A stretch of 38,568 nucleotides of DNA from Bacteroidales bacterium. Its GTDB lineage: Bacteria > Bacteroidota > Bacteroidia > Bacteroidales > Muribaculaceae. Below are positions 1 to 9,213 of this stretch, in pieces. Position 1 is the stretch's first letter. Each line of letters begins with the position of its first letter. Under the pieces are notes generated by a model. The model was not told the origin of the DNA. It worked only from the letters and a program-made list of their open reading frames with translations, and ran no database searches. The translations under genes and the position numbers were made by a program. The stretch covers positions 1-38,568 of the forward strand of contig JAJBVP010000090.1 in NCBI GenBank assembly GCA_020859755.1, written 5' to 3'.

Positions 1-39
1 CCCCAAAGACCACCCCAGTTCGACATATTCCAATTTTTG

Positions 40-771
40 TCATGTAGTTAACAAATCAATATAGAAATGCTTATTATCAAAAGATATGCGTTTTTGACGG
101 GCAACAAAGGTAAACCCGCGTCCCAATTCAAGCAAAAAGTGTTGCAGGCGGGAAATAAGGGCCTGCTCCAAGTCGCTTTCAAGGAAGTGTTCTCCCTGTG
201 ACAATCCGAGAAACTCGAGAACATATGGGTCGTGTATAATTTCTCGAGGATTGTTGTGTACAACCTTATTTGATTGTATTTCCTTCCTGACCGTCTCTTT
301 ATCGCGGCTAGCTAACAAGCGCTCATAATACATAGTATTAATCTGTCGCTGAAGTTGACGGACACTCCAATTTGCAGCCTCACACTCTGATACATAGAAA
401 TCACGAGCCTGATGGTCTTCCACTTTCAACAAGTGATTGTAATGGCTCCAAGATAATTTAACGGACAGTGTCCGTTGATTTGGATAATACAAAAACAAGC
501 GTCGCATCAAGCGCAAGTTAGTAGGATTAAATCCTGAGCCAAATTCTTTTTTAAGATGAATCGAGAGATAGTCGATCACACCTTTATTATATTCAGCCCG
601 ATGCTTGCCACCCTGCTCAAACTCAACGATATGACGACCCACTTGCCAATATGTGGCAACGAGAGCGGAATTGACAGTACGAGCAAGTTGGCGTTTGGAA
701 TCTTGCAGTACCTGACGGATATCACTCAAAAGATTATTAATATCTCTATCTTTCTGGATGGAATCAGTCAT
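40..771 (-). pseudogene. Truncated DUF1016 (YhcG-type) PD-(D/E)XK nuclease
   Basis: The 243-residue product has the helical DUF1016 N-terminal domain (about residues 15-150) and the first part of the PD-(D/E)XK nuclease domain (from about 170). The match breaks off at FYIDL, the first catalytic Asp of the nuclease motif. The next codons read L-T-T-stop, where family members continue with a VFY-type strand and the E-x-K half of the active site. Intact members are usually about 330-380 residues, so roughly a third of the protein is missing and catalysis is unlikely. The ATG lies 13 bp after the ftsW stop, so the gene is cotranscribed with the dcw cluster. It looks markedly less GC-rich than ftsW and murD, which suggests later acquisition. 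Identification of the family is confident. Whether the break is a deletion, an insertion or an assembly junction cannot be decided, because only 39 bases remain before the window edge. Confidence 0.8.
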
Positions 772-784
772 TGGGAAGGGGGGG

Positions 785-2209
785 TTAGGCGCCGATCATG
801 GTGGGGTTGTCGGCGTTGATGGTGTCGGGGAGGGCTTCCTTCTCGTCCTTGATTTCTTGTTTCTTGCTGCCACTCTTTACGGCGAAACGGCTTACACTGA
901 GCATGATGCCGAAAGCAATCGCGGTGACAAGCATCGACGATCCGCCCTTGGATATCATGGGTAGGGGCTGGCCGGAGACGGGGAATACACCGGTGACGAT
1001 TGCCATGTGGAATAGGGCCTGCAGGGTAATCATCACGGCCATACCCAGGACGAGGAAAGCCGGGAAGGCACGGGAGCATCGTGAGGCGATGTTGCCGGCT
1101 CGCGCCATGAGCGAAAGGTAGGCGATGAGCAGGACGAGACCGCCGACGAACCCCCAGTCCTCGACGACGATGGAGAAGATATAGTCGGAAAAGGCCAACG
1201 GTAGGCGTGAGGTTTCGCGGGAGTTGCCGGGGAGGACACCGAACATTCCGCCGTTGGCCTGTGCCATATAGCCGTACACCTCTTGACGGTTTTCGGGTGT
1301 AATCTCTTTCTCATAGAGTGGCACACCGTCGCCCAGGTAACGCTTGATACGTGCCACCCAAGTGCCTTGTCGCTGGCCGGCCTCGTCGATAGTGGGAAGA
1401 TGGTCGGCAGCGACCTGCTCGGTGGCTACGGCATCGGCGGTTTCTTTTTTGTGCATCTTATAGAACATGCCTCCTGCGCCCACGATAGCGTAGGCCACGA
1501 GCACGAGGATGAATTTGCGGAACTGGATTCCCGCAATCAGCATCATTGCCAGGGAGATGCCCATGAGCAACAGGGTGTTGGTCAAGCCCTGAGAGAAGAG
1601 CAAACCGCCGCAGACGCACACGAGCAAAGCCGACAATACGACGCCACGTGTTTTCACGCCTTGTGGCTCCTGATTGCGCGACATGATAAGGGCGATGCCC
1701 AGTACGGCCGACATCTTGATCATCTCGGAGGGCTGCATGGTGAATCCGAAGATCGTGAATGATCGTCGCGCGCCGTTGATAATGTCGCCAGCCACAAGCA
1801 CATAGCACATCAGGGCCACGCTCAACAGGATGAAGAGGGGGATGAAGGGTATGAACCACCGGTAGTTGACGCGGGAGATGGCGTAGACGATGGCGGTGTC
1901 GATGGCCAGGTGTAGGCATTGGCGGACGATAGGACCGAAAATATTGGTAGAGGTCACCTCGCGGGAGGACGCGGAGAAGATCTCGATGATTGAGACGATG
2001 CATAGGAAAATGTATACGGCCCAGATGTATTTGTCGGCCTTACCGGCCAGGGGGATGGCGGCAGCCGGCGCAGAGGCTTGGGTCGCGGGCGAGGGCGCCC
2101 ACGCTCCTTGTTGGTTAGTGGAGGCCGAGGGGGTCGCGGGCGAGGGCGCCCACGCTCCTTGCTTGCTCTCGGCGCTCGAGCTGGATTGAGAGGTGTAGAT
2201 GACTTCCAT
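785..2209 (-). CDS. ftsW: FtsW, peptidoglycan glycosyltransferase of the divisome
   Basis: This is the SEDS-family polymerase that builds septal peptidoglycan from lipid II with its partner FtsI. SEDS signatures are visible: GARRSFTIFGFTMQPSEMIK near residues 146-166, and GVFPVSGQPLPMISKGGSS near 405-425. There are about ten hydrophobic segments, the first at about 59-80. The product is 474 residues, longer than the usual 380-430. Part of the excess is a cytoplasmic N-terminus of about 55 residues that carries the segment QGAWAPSPAT twice (17-26 and 34-43). Both copies are encoded by the dispersed GC-rich repeat at 2081-2161. No Met occurs between these repeats and the first membrane segment, so the extension is very probably translated. 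The gene follows murD after 73 bp of low-complexity sequence. FtsW is favoured over RodA by its position in the dcw cluster. Confidence 0.95.
   Translation of the reverse strand: MEVIYTSQSSSSAESKQGAWAPSPATPSASTNQQGAWAPSPATQASAPAAAIPLAGKADKYIWAVYIFLCIVSIIEIFSASSREVTSTNIFGPIVRQCLHLAIDTAIVYAISRVNYRWFIPFIPLFILLSVALMCYVLVAGDIINGARRSFTIFGFTMQPSEMIKMSAVLGIALIMSRNQEPQGVKTRGVVLSALLVCVCGGLLFSQGLTNTLLLMGISLAMMLIAGIQFRKFILVLVAYAIVGAGGMFYKMHKKETADAVATEQVAADHLPTIDEAGQRQGTWVARIKRYLGDGVPLYEKEITPENRQEVYGYMAQANGGMFGVLPGNSRETSRLPLAFSDYIFSIVVEDWGFVGGLVLLIAYLSLMARAGNIASRCSRAFPAFLVLGMAVMITLQALFHMAIVTGVFPVSGQPLPMISKGGSSMLVTAIAFGIMLSVSRFAVKSGSKKQEIKDEKEALPDTINADNPTMIGA
2081..2110 (-). repeat. Dispersed GC-rich repeat, family B, copy 1 (inside ftsW)
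   Basis: This 30-bp copy is identical to the copy at 2132-2161, with a period of 51 bp. Its core on the plus strand is GCGAGGGCGCCCACGCTCC, centred on the near-palindrome GCGaGGGCGCCCaCGC. All six reading frames are open. On the minus strand it is read in the ftsW frame as QGAWAPSPAT. Confidence 0.9.
2132..2161 (-). repeat. Dispersed GC-rich repeat, family B, copy 2 (inside ftsW)
   Basis: This is an exact 30-bp duplicate of the copy at 2081-2110, read in the same frame as QGAWAPSPAT. The 51-bp period keeps the ftsW frame (17 codons). Confidence 0.9.
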
Positions 2210-2214
2210 TAAAT

Positions 2215-2282
2215 CATTATATCTTAAATCTTTAAATCTTTAATCCTTTATTCCTTTAAACCTTTAACCTTCACCTTTAAGC
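2215..2282 (-). repeat. Low-complexity TTTAAAGG-type spacer between murD and ftsW
   Basis: In the mRNA sense the spacer is a chain of degenerate 7-9-nt units of the type TTTAAAGG, GGATTAAAG and ATTTAAAG. It is AT-rich inside a GC-rich operon. Similar chains lie at 4980-5060, 6600-6650 and 14890-14995. The AAAGG cores might assist ribosome binding, but no function is shown. Confidence 0.6.
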
Positions 2283-3635
2283 CTATTTCTTGGGCTTCAG
2301 GAGCTTGACAGCGGCCTTGAATTGGTCGCCGCGGTCCTCGTAGGAGGAAAAGAGGTCGAAGCTGGCGCAGCAGGGAGAGAGCAACACGGTGTCGCCTTCC
2401 TGGGCCAGGTCGTGGCAAGCGTCGACGCATTCCTGAAGGGAGTGGGTGTTGAGGAGCGTTGGCACCTTGCCCAGGAAGTAGCTGAGGATCTTGCTGTTGT
2501 CCTTTCCCATGGCGACGATGGCCTTGACCTTTTTCTCGACCAAGGGGAGGATCTCGGAGTAGTCGTTGCCTTTGTCCTTGCCTCCGAGGATAAGGATGAC
2601 GCCTTTTTCGGGCATGCTTTCGAGGGCGTACCAGCAGGAGTTGACGTTTGTGGCTTTTGAGTCGTTGATCCATCGGGCGCCATCGACAGTGCCTGCGTAT
2701 TCCAGGCGGTGCTCCACGCCCTCGAAGTCGCTGAGGGCCTTACGAATATCGTCCTTTTTGACGTCGAGCAGGCAAGCTGATAGGCCAGCGGCCATGGAGT
2801 TGTAAAGGTTGTGAAGGCCGTTGAGGGCGAGGTCGGCGCGGGGCATCTTCATCGATGTCTCGGGAGTGTTGATAATCAGCTCGTCCTCAGCGTCGAGGTA
2901 AGCCTTGGTGTCCTCCTCCTTATGCTCGGCGAAGGGGTATTTTTGGGCCTCAGTGGCCAGATGCTCCAATTGGGCTTGGATGACGGGGTCGTCCTGCCAG
3001 TAGATGAAGGCGTCGTGGGAGGTGAGGTTTTGGATGATGCGGAACTTGGCGTTGACGTAGTTCTGCATCTTGTATTCGTATCGGTCGAGGTGGTCGGGGG
3101 AGATGTTCATAATCACGGCGATGTTGGCCTTGAAATGGTACATGTTCTCCAACTGGAAAGAGCTCAACTCGATGACGTATACGTCGTGATGTTCGCGAGC
3201 GACTTGGAGGGCCAGACTCTTGCCGACGTTACCGGCGAGACCGACGTTTATTCCCGCGCCCTTGAGGATGTGGTAGGTGAGCAGGGTGGTGGTGGTTTTG
3301 CCGTTTGAGCCGGTGATGCACACCATCTTGGCATCGGTGTATCGGCCGGCCAACTCTATCTCCGAGATCACGGGAATACCCTTGGCCACAAGGGCTTGAA
3401 CGATGGGGGCCGTGGGAGGGATGCCGGGGGATTTTACCACTTCGTCGGCGTTGAGGATCAGGGCCTCGGTGTGGTGACCTTCCTCAAAGGGTATACCCTC
3501 GTCCTCGAGTTGCTGGCGATATCTGACCGGGATTGTGCCCATATCGCTCAAAAACACGTCCATTCCTTTTTCTTTGCCGAGGATGGCGGCACCCACGCCG
3601 CTCTCGCCTCCTCCTAATATCACTAAACGCTTCAT
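2283..3635 (-). CDS. murD: UDP-N-acetylmuramoylalanine--D-glutamate ligase
   Basis: MurD adds D-glutamate to UDP-MurNAc-L-Ala in the cytoplasmic steps of peptidoglycan synthesis, using ATP. The 450-residue product opens with a Rossmann-like segment (MKRLVILGGGESG). It carries the Mur-ligase P-loop GSNGKTTTT at about 109-117, the central SPDHLDRY motif and a typical C-terminal domain (NDSKATN, LILGGKDKG). I chose the ATG at 3635. The frame stays open upstream to a GTG, but those ten codons come from the family B repeat at 3646-3673 and match nothing in MurD, whose first strand starts at MKRLVILGG. The gene lies 42 bp after mraY and 73 bp before ftsW, the usual dcw order. Confidence 0.97.
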   Translation of the reverse strand: MKRLVILGGGESGVGAAILGKEKGMDVFLSDMGTIPVRYRQQLEDEGIPFEEGHHTEALILNADEVVKSPGIPPTAPIVQALVAKGIPVISEIELAGRYTDAKMVCITGSNGKTTTTLLTYHILKGAGINVGLAGNVGKSLALQVAREHHDVYVIELSSFQLENMYHFKANIAVIMNISPDHLDRYEYKMQNYVNAKFRIIQNLTSHDAFIYWQDDPVIQAQLEHLATEAQKYPFAEHKEEDTKAYLDAEDELIINTPETSMKMPRADLALNGLHNLYNSMAAGLSACLLDVKKDDIRKALSDFEGVEHRLEYAGTVDGARWINDSKATNVNSCWYALESMPEKGVILILGGKDKGNDYSEILPLVEKKVKAIVAMGKDNSKILSYFLGKVPTLLNTHSLQECVDACHDLAQEGDTVLLSPCCASFDLFSSYEDRGDQFKAAVKLLKPKK

Positions 3636-3645
3636 ATTTTTAATC

Positions 3646-3673
3646 TCGCGGGCGAGGGGGCCCACGCTCCTTG
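3646..3673 (-). repeat. Dispersed GC-rich repeat, family B, copy 3 (mraY-murD junction)
   Basis: This 28-bp copy differs from the ftsW copies by one base in the core (GGGGG for GGGCG). It starts a few bases after the mraY stop and ends 10 bp before the murD ATG, so it fills most of the 42-bp junction. It keeps the upstream extension of the murD frame open. Confidence 0.85.
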
Positions 3674-3677
3674 TTTA

Positions 3678-4943
3678 TTAACGGATTTTAAGTGTAACAA
3701 ATGTGGTGACGGCAAGGAAGATGCCGATGATCCAGAACCGGGTGACGATTTTCGACTCGGGGATTGCGCGGTAGGGACGCTGGATGAGGGCCTGGATTGT
3801 GCCGTCGCCGGGTTTCTGGTAATGGTGGTGGAGAGGGGTCATCTTGAAGACGCGACGCCCCTCGCCGTATTTTCGTTTGGTAAATTTGAAGTAAGCCACT
3901 TGGAGCATCACCGATAGGTCCTCCACGAAGTAGATGGCGCAGAGGATGGGGATGAGCAACTCCTTGTGGATCAGAATGGCGAACACGGCGATGATGCCAC
4001 CGATGGTCAACGATCCGGTGTCGCCCATGAATACCTGTGCGGGGTAGGCGTTGTACCAGAGGAAGCCGATGAGCGCGCCGATGAACGCGGCCATGTACAC
4101 CACGAGCTCGGAGCTTTGCGGGATGTACATGATGTTGAGGTAGGAAGAGTAAATGACGTTGCCTCCGAGGTAGGCCATGATGGCCAGGGCGACACCGATG
4201 ATGGCCGAGGTGCCGGTGCAAAGGCCGTCGAGGCCGTCGGTGAGGTTAGCTCCGTTGGAGGTGGCGGTGATGACGAAGATGGTGACGAGGATGAATAGGA
4301 TCCAGCCGCCGGTCTGGGCATGGTCGCCCATCCACTCAGTAAGGTAGGCGTAATCGAAGTTGTTGTCCTTGACGAAGGGGATGGTGGTTTGGGTGGATTT
4401 GATGTCGTCGGTCTCGTAGACGACCTCGGTGACTTGGTCGGGCTCAACGCTCTCGACCTCATGGTTTTCGCGAATCACGATGTCGGGGGATAGCATCATG
4501 GTAAGGCCGACGATGAGGCCGAGGCCCACCTGGCCGACGATTTTGAATTTGCCCTTGAGACCCTCCTTGTTGTGCTTGGCTATTTTCTTGTAGTCGTCGA
4601 GGAAACCGATGGCACCGAGCCAAATAGTAGCCACCAGCATTAGAATCATGTAGACGTTGCTCAAGTCGCCCACGAGCAGGCAAGGGATGAGGATGGAGAT
4701 GATGATGATAACGCCGCCCATTGTGGGAGTGCCGGTTTTCTTCATCTGCCCCTCGAGCCCCAGGTCGCGGATTATCTCGCCCACCTGCATTTTCTGAAGG
4801 CGGTCGATGATTCGTCGGCCAATGAAAATGGCGATGAATATTGAGAGCACAAGAGCGGCGCCCGAGCGGAATGTGATGTAGCTCATCAGTCGCGCGCCCG
4901 GGAAGTCGAGTTGCTGGAGGTATTCAAAGAGGTAGTAGAGCAT
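3678..4943 (-). CDS. mraY: Phospho-N-acetylmuramoyl-pentapeptide transferase
   Basis: MraY transfers phospho-MurNAc-pentapeptide to undecaprenyl phosphate, giving lipid I at the inner membrane. The 421-residue protein has the family motifs [10 protein letters not shown] near residue 68, [25 protein letters not shown] and the TPLHHHYQ histidine motif near the C-terminus, with about ten membrane segments. It is longer than the E. coli enzyme (about 360 residues). The extra length is mainly a loop at about 150-205 ([13 protein letters not shown] and following), which is usual in Bacteroidetes. It lies between murE, after a 176-bp spacer rich in simple repeats, and murD. Confidence 0.97.
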   Translation of the reverse strand: MLYYLFEYLQQLDFPGARLMSYITFRSGAALVLSIFIAIFIGRRIIDRLQKMQVGEIIRDLGLEGQMKKTGTPTMGGVIIIISILIPCLLVGDLSNVYMILMLVATIWLGAIGFLDDYKKIAKHNKEGLKGKFKIVGQVGLGLIVGLTMMLSPDIVIRENHEVESVEPDQVTEVVYETDDIKSTQTTIPFVKDNNFDYAYLTEWMGDHAQTGGWILFILVTIFVITATSNGANLTDGLDGLCTGTSAIIGVALAIMAYLGGNVIYSSYLNIMYIPQSSELVVYMAAFIGALIGFLWYNAYPAQVFMGDTGSLTIGGIIAVFAILIHKELLIPILCAIYFVEDLSVMLQVAYFKFTKRKYGEGRRVFKMTPLHHHYQKPGDGTIQALIQRPYRAIPESKIVTRFWIIGIFLAVTTFVTLKIR

Positions 4944-5119
4944 TATTTAGTATTCAGTTTTCAGTATTCAGTTTTCAGTTAATGGATTTAAAGCTTTAAA
5001 CCATTAAATATTTAAAGGCGGAAGGAGGAAAGGAATAAAGAAGGGAGAGGAGGAAAGGATTAAGGGGGGTATTAACTTTAAACTTAAAACTTTTCTCTTT
5101 AAACTTAAAACTTTTCTCT
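4944..5119 (-). repeat. Simple-repeat spacer between murE and mraY
   Basis: This 176-bp spacer is built from three kinds of short repeat. Next to mraY is a CTGAAAACTGAATA-type array (minus sense, 4945-4980). In the middle are purine-rich AAAGGAGG units on the plus strand (5015-5065). Next to murE are 2.3 copies of a 21-bp unit that begins TTTAAACTTAAAAC (about 5081-5129). No promoter or gene is visible in it. Confidence 0.7.
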
Positions 5120-6574
5120 TTAAACTTGAAGGCCGAAGGCCTTCTTGACTTCCTCGCGGTCGTCGAAGTGGTGCTTAACGCCGCAGATTTCCTGATAGTC
5201 CTCGTGGCCTTTTCCGGCGATGAGGATCACGTCGCCGGGGCTTGCGAGAGCGCAGGCCATGCGGATGGCCTCGCGGCGGTCGGCGTTAACCAGGGTTTTG
5301 TTCTTCTCGTCGGCTTGGAGGCCGGCTTGCATGTCGGCTAAGATGTCGTTGGGATTTTCGAAACGGGGGTTGTCGCTGGTGAGGATAAGACGGTCGCTCA
5401 TACGGGCGGCCTCGTGTGCCATGATTGGACGCTTGCCCTTGTCGCGGTTTCCACCGGCGCCGACGACTGTAATGATATGTCCACCGGCACCGATGACGTC
5501 GCGGATGGCAGTGAGCACGTTTACGACGGCGTCGGGGGTGTGGGCGTAATCGACGATAGCTGTGTAGCCCTGGGGAGCGTGAAAGGCTTGGAATCGGCCA
5601 GCGACGGGGACGAGAAGGCTCATTGAGCGCAACACGTCGTCAAGGTCCCAACCCACGAGGATGGATGCGCCGAAAACGGCGGTGAGGTTGTAGGCGTTGA
5701 ATCGGCCGGTGAACCGGGTCTCGACCTCGTGTCCGTTGAATGAGATTAGGGTGCCGTCGATGCGGCTCTCGAGGATGCGTCCTTGGAAGTCGGCCATTCC
5801 GCGCAGTGAGTAGGTGTGGCGATGGGCCTTGGTGTTCTGGAGCATGACCTCTCCCACGGGGTCGTCGATATTTGTCAAGGCGAAGGCCTCACGGGGGAGG
5901 TCGTCGAAGAACGATTTTTTTGCTTTTAGGTAGGCCTCGACTGTCTTATGGTAGTCGAGGTGGTCGCGGGTGAGGTTGGTGAATATTCCACCGCGGAAGT
6001 ATAGACCCGAGATGCGGTGCTGGTCGGCGGCATGTGAAGATACCTCCATAGCGGCGAAAGTGCAGCCCTTCTCGACCATACGGTGGAGGAGATCGTTGAT
6101 GGTGTAGGGGTCGGGGGTAGTTTGGTGGGCCTCCACGGTCTCGGTATCGATGTAGTTGACGACCGTGGAGAGGAGGCCGGCCTTCTCGCCCAAGAGCCGG
6201 GCCATCTCGTAGAGGAGCGTTGCGGTGGTTGTCTTGCCGTTGGTGCCGGTAACGCCCACCAGAGAGAGCTTGCGGGAGGGGTTGCCCCACCACTCCGAGC
6301 ATAGGCAACCGAGGGCGACGGCCGAGTTGGGCACCTTGATGTAGGTGACTCCCTCCACCTCGTGCTCGGGCCATTGCTCACAGACGACAGCGGCGACATC
6401 CTCGGGGAGCGTGGGGATGAACTTGTGGCCGTCGACGTTGACGCCGCGCACGGCCACGAACATTGCTCCCTTTCCGGCCTGTCGGGAGTCGGCGGTGAGG
6501 GCGAGAATCTCGCGGTCGCGGGGGCCGCGGATGTCTTCAATGGTGATGGAGGAGAGGAGGCGGGAAAGTTGCAT
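5120..6574 (-). CDS. murE: UDP-MurNAc-tripeptide synthetase (meso-diaminopimelate type)
   Basis: MurE adds the third residue of the stem peptide. The 484-residue protein has the substrate-binding N-domain ([16 protein letters not shown] near 25-41), the P-loop [15 protein letters not shown] at about 107-121, the central [11 protein letters not shown] motif and DYAHTPDA. The C-terminal motif SDNPRFENP carries DNPR, the signature of enzymes that recognise meso-diaminopimelate. This agrees with a Gram-negative type cell wall. The usual start MQLSRLL is kept. The gene sits between ftsI (143 bp upstream) and mraY. Confidence 0.97.
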   Translation of the reverse strand: MQLSRLLSSITIEDIRGPRDREILALTADSRQAGKGAMFVAVRGVNVDGHKFIPTLPEDVAAVVCEQWPEHEVEGVTYIKVPNSAVALGCLCSEWWGNPSRKLSLVGVTGTNGKTTTATLLYEMARLLGEKAGLLSTVVNYIDTETVEAHQTTPDPYTINDLLHRMVEKGCTFAAMEVSSHAADQHRISGLYFRGGIFTNLTRDHLDYHKTVEAYLKAKKSFFDDLPREAFALTNIDDPVGEVMLQNTKAHRHTYSLRGMADFQGRILESRIDGTLISFNGHEVETRFTGRFNAYNLTAVFGASILVGWDLDDVLRSMSLLVPVAGRFQAFHAPQGYTAIVDYAHTPDAVVNVLTAIRDVIGAGGHIITVVGAGGNRDKGKRPIMAHEAARMSDRLILTSDNPRFENPNDILADMQAGLQADEKNKTLVNADRREAIRMACALASPGDVILIAGKGHEDYQEICGVKHHFDDREEVKKAFGLQV

Positions 6575-6717
6575 ATATTTTGGTTTTTGGTTAATGGCTT
6601 TTTGCTGGGAGGCGGGAATATTTTTTCGCTTTAACGCTTTAACGCCTCGAGGGGAAAGTCATTGGGGATATTGTTATTGGGGGATTACGTTATTTCGGGA
6701 TTGGGGGGATTGGGAGG
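6575..6717. other. Spacer between ftsI and murE
   Basis: This is a 143-bp AT/purine-biased spacer with TTTAACGC-type units (about 6630-6650) and a G-rich plus strand near ftsI. I see no convincing promoter, hairpin or small gene. Confidence 0.5.
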
Positions 6718-8826
6718 TTAGAGGTGGGTGAGGGAGAGGTTGACGGTGGTTGATTTGGGGACGTTGGCACCGGCCTCGGGGGATTGGGAGAGGACGTACC
6801 CGTCGCCATGGATGCGCACGTTGAATCCGGCGCGTTCAAGGGAGTTGACGGCGTCGCGTAGGCCCAAGCCCATCACCGAGGGGACGGTGCCCTGGGGGAC
6901 GGTGCGTGGCGTTGCGAAGTAGCTAAATGCTCCGAATGCGAGGGCGTTCTTGAGGTTTCCAACGCGACGGTCGCCCTGGCATGCAAAGATTGTGGGACGG
7001 GATTCTGTGGCTGGGTTCTCGTGGTAGTCGGAGGAGTTGTCGAGCATACCCCGGGAGTACATTTTCAGGGCGATGTTTTTCAACACGGTGCCGGAGGTGG
7101 CAGCGGCTCCGACAGCTCCCTCACGTGGACGGCAGGTGAGCACGATGCAGGAGTATTTGGGGTTGTCGGCGGGGAAGAATCCGCAGAAAGTCAAACGTTT
7201 ACGGCTGGTGTTGTATCGGCCGGAGTCGACCATGTAGCTGGTGCCGGTTTTGCCGGCGATGCTCACCAGGGGATTACGCAGGCGCCGTCCCGTGCCGTGG
7301 TCGCCCCAAACGACCTGCGAGAGCATGTCGCGGAGGATCGCGGCGTTCTTTCGGGAGCAGATTGAGTCGCGGATGTAGGTGACGGGCAGCACGGAGTCGA
7401 CATCTTGTCCGATGAGGCGTTTCACCAAGCGGGGTCGCACAAATTTACCATCGTTGGCGATGGCATTGTAGACGGCCAGGGTGGACAGCGGGGGGATCTC
7501 GGTGGCGTAACCGTAGCTCACGCGCGAGAGGGTAAGGCGCGAGGGGTGCTTGGGGAAGTTGGGGATTCGCTCGCCGGCGATGCCGGTGTTCATGGGGTCG
7601 AAGAACCCGAGCTTCTCGATGCGCTTGTAGTAATCATCGGGCTTGTCGCCGTACTCTCGGGTGATTATTCTCGCCATACCGATGTTGGAGGAGTGCTCGA
7701 GCACCTCCGACACTTTTAGCGAGGCGGTGTAGTGGGAATCGGTGATGGGTTTTCCGCCGCCGTAAGCCCATGAGCCGCCGGTGGGGATGGCCTCGTTGAG
7801 GTTGGTGACGATACCGTCCTCGAGCGCCACGAGCATCGACAGGGTTTTCACCACGGATCCCGGCTCGAAGCCCAGGACGGCGCGGTTCATGCCCTCGATG
7901 TAGCGGCCCGTTGTGGGGCTTTTCTCGAGGTTGGAGATGGCCTTTATGTCGCCAGTTTTGACCTCCATGAGGACGGCGACGCCCCAGTCGGCGTTTTTCT
8001 CTTCAAGCAGGGCGTTTAGCTCGTTCTCGACGATGTCCTGCATGTTGATGTCGATAGTGGTGACGATGTTGTAACCGGGGATAGGCTCGACGTCGGTCCA
8101 GTTGACGATATTGTGGGTCAATGGTATTTTCTTGGCGCGACCCGGCACGCCGTAGAGCAGCGAGTCGAGGGCCATCTCCAAGCCGCTGATGCCGTGGAAC
8201 TCGCCCGTGGCGGGATCCTCCGATATTGAGCCGATGGATCGGCGGGCCATGTCGCCGTAGGGGTTGCGACGGCGCAGGCGGCTCTCGACGGTGAGGCCTG
8301 AACGGTTGCGGTTGCGCATGTTGAGGTAGGGGAAGGAGCGCACGTGCATCATCTCGGCGTAAGAGATGTCGCGGAGGATCAACTTGGCGCGCGGCCATTT
8401 GTTGGGGGCCTTGTTCTCCATGGGTTGGAGGAAGTAGGCTTTCCACTCGTCCTTGGAGCGGTGGGGGTAATATTTGGCCAAGGAGTCGGCCAGGGAGTCG
8501 ACCGAGAGCAGCAGGCGCTCGCGCTTGAAACGCTCGGATCGGTAGTCGATTCGCAGGGTGTAGTAGCGGAGGTTGGTGGCGAGGACGTTGCCGTCGGCGG
8601 CGAGGATTTCGCCACGCTCGGGCTTGATAGTGTCGGTGCGGGCCAGTTCCTCCATGGCCTTACGGTTCCAGCGGTCGGCGTGGAGGACTGTGGTTGAGAA
8701 CAGCTTGACGCTGATGGCCACGGCGAAGCACATGATCATGACGGTGATCAAGAAATAGCGCCACAGGATATGGCGGCGGTTGTCTTTTCTCTTGGGGGCG
8801 CGGCGGCGGGGAGAGGGAGTGCTCAT
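6718..8826 (-). CDS. ftsI: Penicillin-binding protein, FtsI/PBP3-type transpeptidase with PASTA domain
   Basis: This is the septal peptidoglycan transpeptidase and the partner of FtsW. The 702-residue protein has a basic cytoplasmic tail, one membrane segment (about 22-42), a pedestal domain (RGEILAADGNVLATN near 71-85) and the transpeptidase domain. All three penicillin-binding motifs are present: S-V-V-K with Ser324, S-S-N at 379-381 and KTG at 526-528. A single PASTA domain closes the protein (about 645-700, with LSQSPEAGANVP), as is common in Bacteroidetes. The start overlaps the stop of ftsL (ATGA), which suggests translational coupling. Confidence 0.96.
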   Translation of the reverse strand: MSTPSPRRRAPKRKDNRRHILWRYFLITVMIMCFAVAISVKLFSTTVLHADRWNRKAMEELARTDTIKPERGEILAADGNVLATNLRYYTLRIDYRSERFKRERLLLSVDSLADSLAKYYPHRSKDEWKAYFLQPMENKAPNKWPRAKLILRDISYAEMMHVRSFPYLNMRNRNRSGLTVESRLRRRNPYGDMARRSIGSISEDPATGEFHGISGLEMALDSLLYGVPGRAKKIPLTHNIVNWTDVEPIPGYNIVTTIDINMQDIVENELNALLEEKNADWGVAVLMEVKTGDIKAISNLEKSPTTGRYIEGMNRAVLGFEPGSVVKTLSMLVALEDGIVTNLNEAIPTGGSWAYGGGKPITDSHYTASLKVSEVLEHSSNIGMARIITREYGDKPDDYYKRIEKLGFFDPMNTGIAGERIPNFPKHPSRLTLSRVSYGYATEIPPLSTLAVYNAIANDGKFVRPRLVKRLIGQDVDSVLPVTYIRDSICSRKNAAILRDMLSQVVWGDHGTGRRLRNPLVSIAGKTGTSYMVDSGRYNTSRKRLTFCGFFPADNPKYSCIVLTCRPREGAVGAAATSGTVLKNIALKMYSRGMLDNSSDYHENPATESRPTIFACQGDRRVGNLKNALAFGAFSYFATPRTVPQGTVPSVMGLGLRDAVNSLERAGFNVRIHGDGYVLSQSPEAGANVPKSTTVNLSLTHL

Positions 8827-9191
8827 CGGTCGTAGGAGATTTTAAATGGTGGACGTTCCTGGATGCTGAGCCCCAAGTGCATAGTGTCGACCAATTCGCG
8901 CATAGCCGACTCTCGGATACGGCTCATGTACACCGAATGTTGCAGCACACGCTCGGTCTCCACAATCTCCAAGCGACGTTGCAGTGACTGGATCGTCTCC
9001 ATACGCGTCTGGCACTGGTACTTGTTGGTGATGTACACCAGGAACATGACCATTATGGTGAGGATGGTGACCCAGTTTTTTGCGAAGAAGTCGGCCGAGA
9101 GCAATCGGCCGTGGAGCGCTCTCAGCAGCCAAGTGTCGTGCTGCTTGGGGGCGTTGGTGGTTGTGGCGGCGGGTTGTGGAGCGGTGGGCAT
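8823..9191 (-). CDS. ftsL: FtsL-like divisome protein
   Basis: This is a bitopic membrane protein of 122 residues. It has a cytoplasmic tail rich in Pro and Thr, one membrane segment (NWVTILTIMVMFLVYITNKY) and a periplasmic coiled-coil stretch (METIQSLQRRLEIVETERVL). This is the architecture of FtsL, which bridges FtsB/FtsQ to FtsWI. The call rests on topology and on the position between rsmH and ftsI, because FtsL sequences diverge strongly. I chose the Met that gives MPTAPQPAATT. The longer frame, from 9290, would overlap the rsmH coding region by 77 bp. The gene ends in an ATGA overlap with ftsI and starts 22 bp after the rsmH stop. Confidence 0.85.
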   Translation of the reverse strand: MPTAPQPAATTTNAPKQHDTWLLRALHGRLLSADFFAKNWVTILTIMVMFLVYITNKYQCQTRMETIQSLQRRLEIVETERVLQHSVYMSRIRESAMRELVDTMHLGLSIQERPPFKISYDR

Positions 9192-9213
9192 ATAGTGGTG
9201 AATGGCTTGGGGT

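Noticed and set aside
1..771. Active antiphage nuclease system
   Set aside because: The nuclease domain is cut at the first catalytic Asp and no partner defence gene is visible, so activity is unlikely.
3636..3665. Longer murD start giving MGPLAREIKN before MKRLVILGG
   Set aside because: The extra codons derive from the family B repeat and begin with GTG. The MurD fold starts at the downstream ATG.
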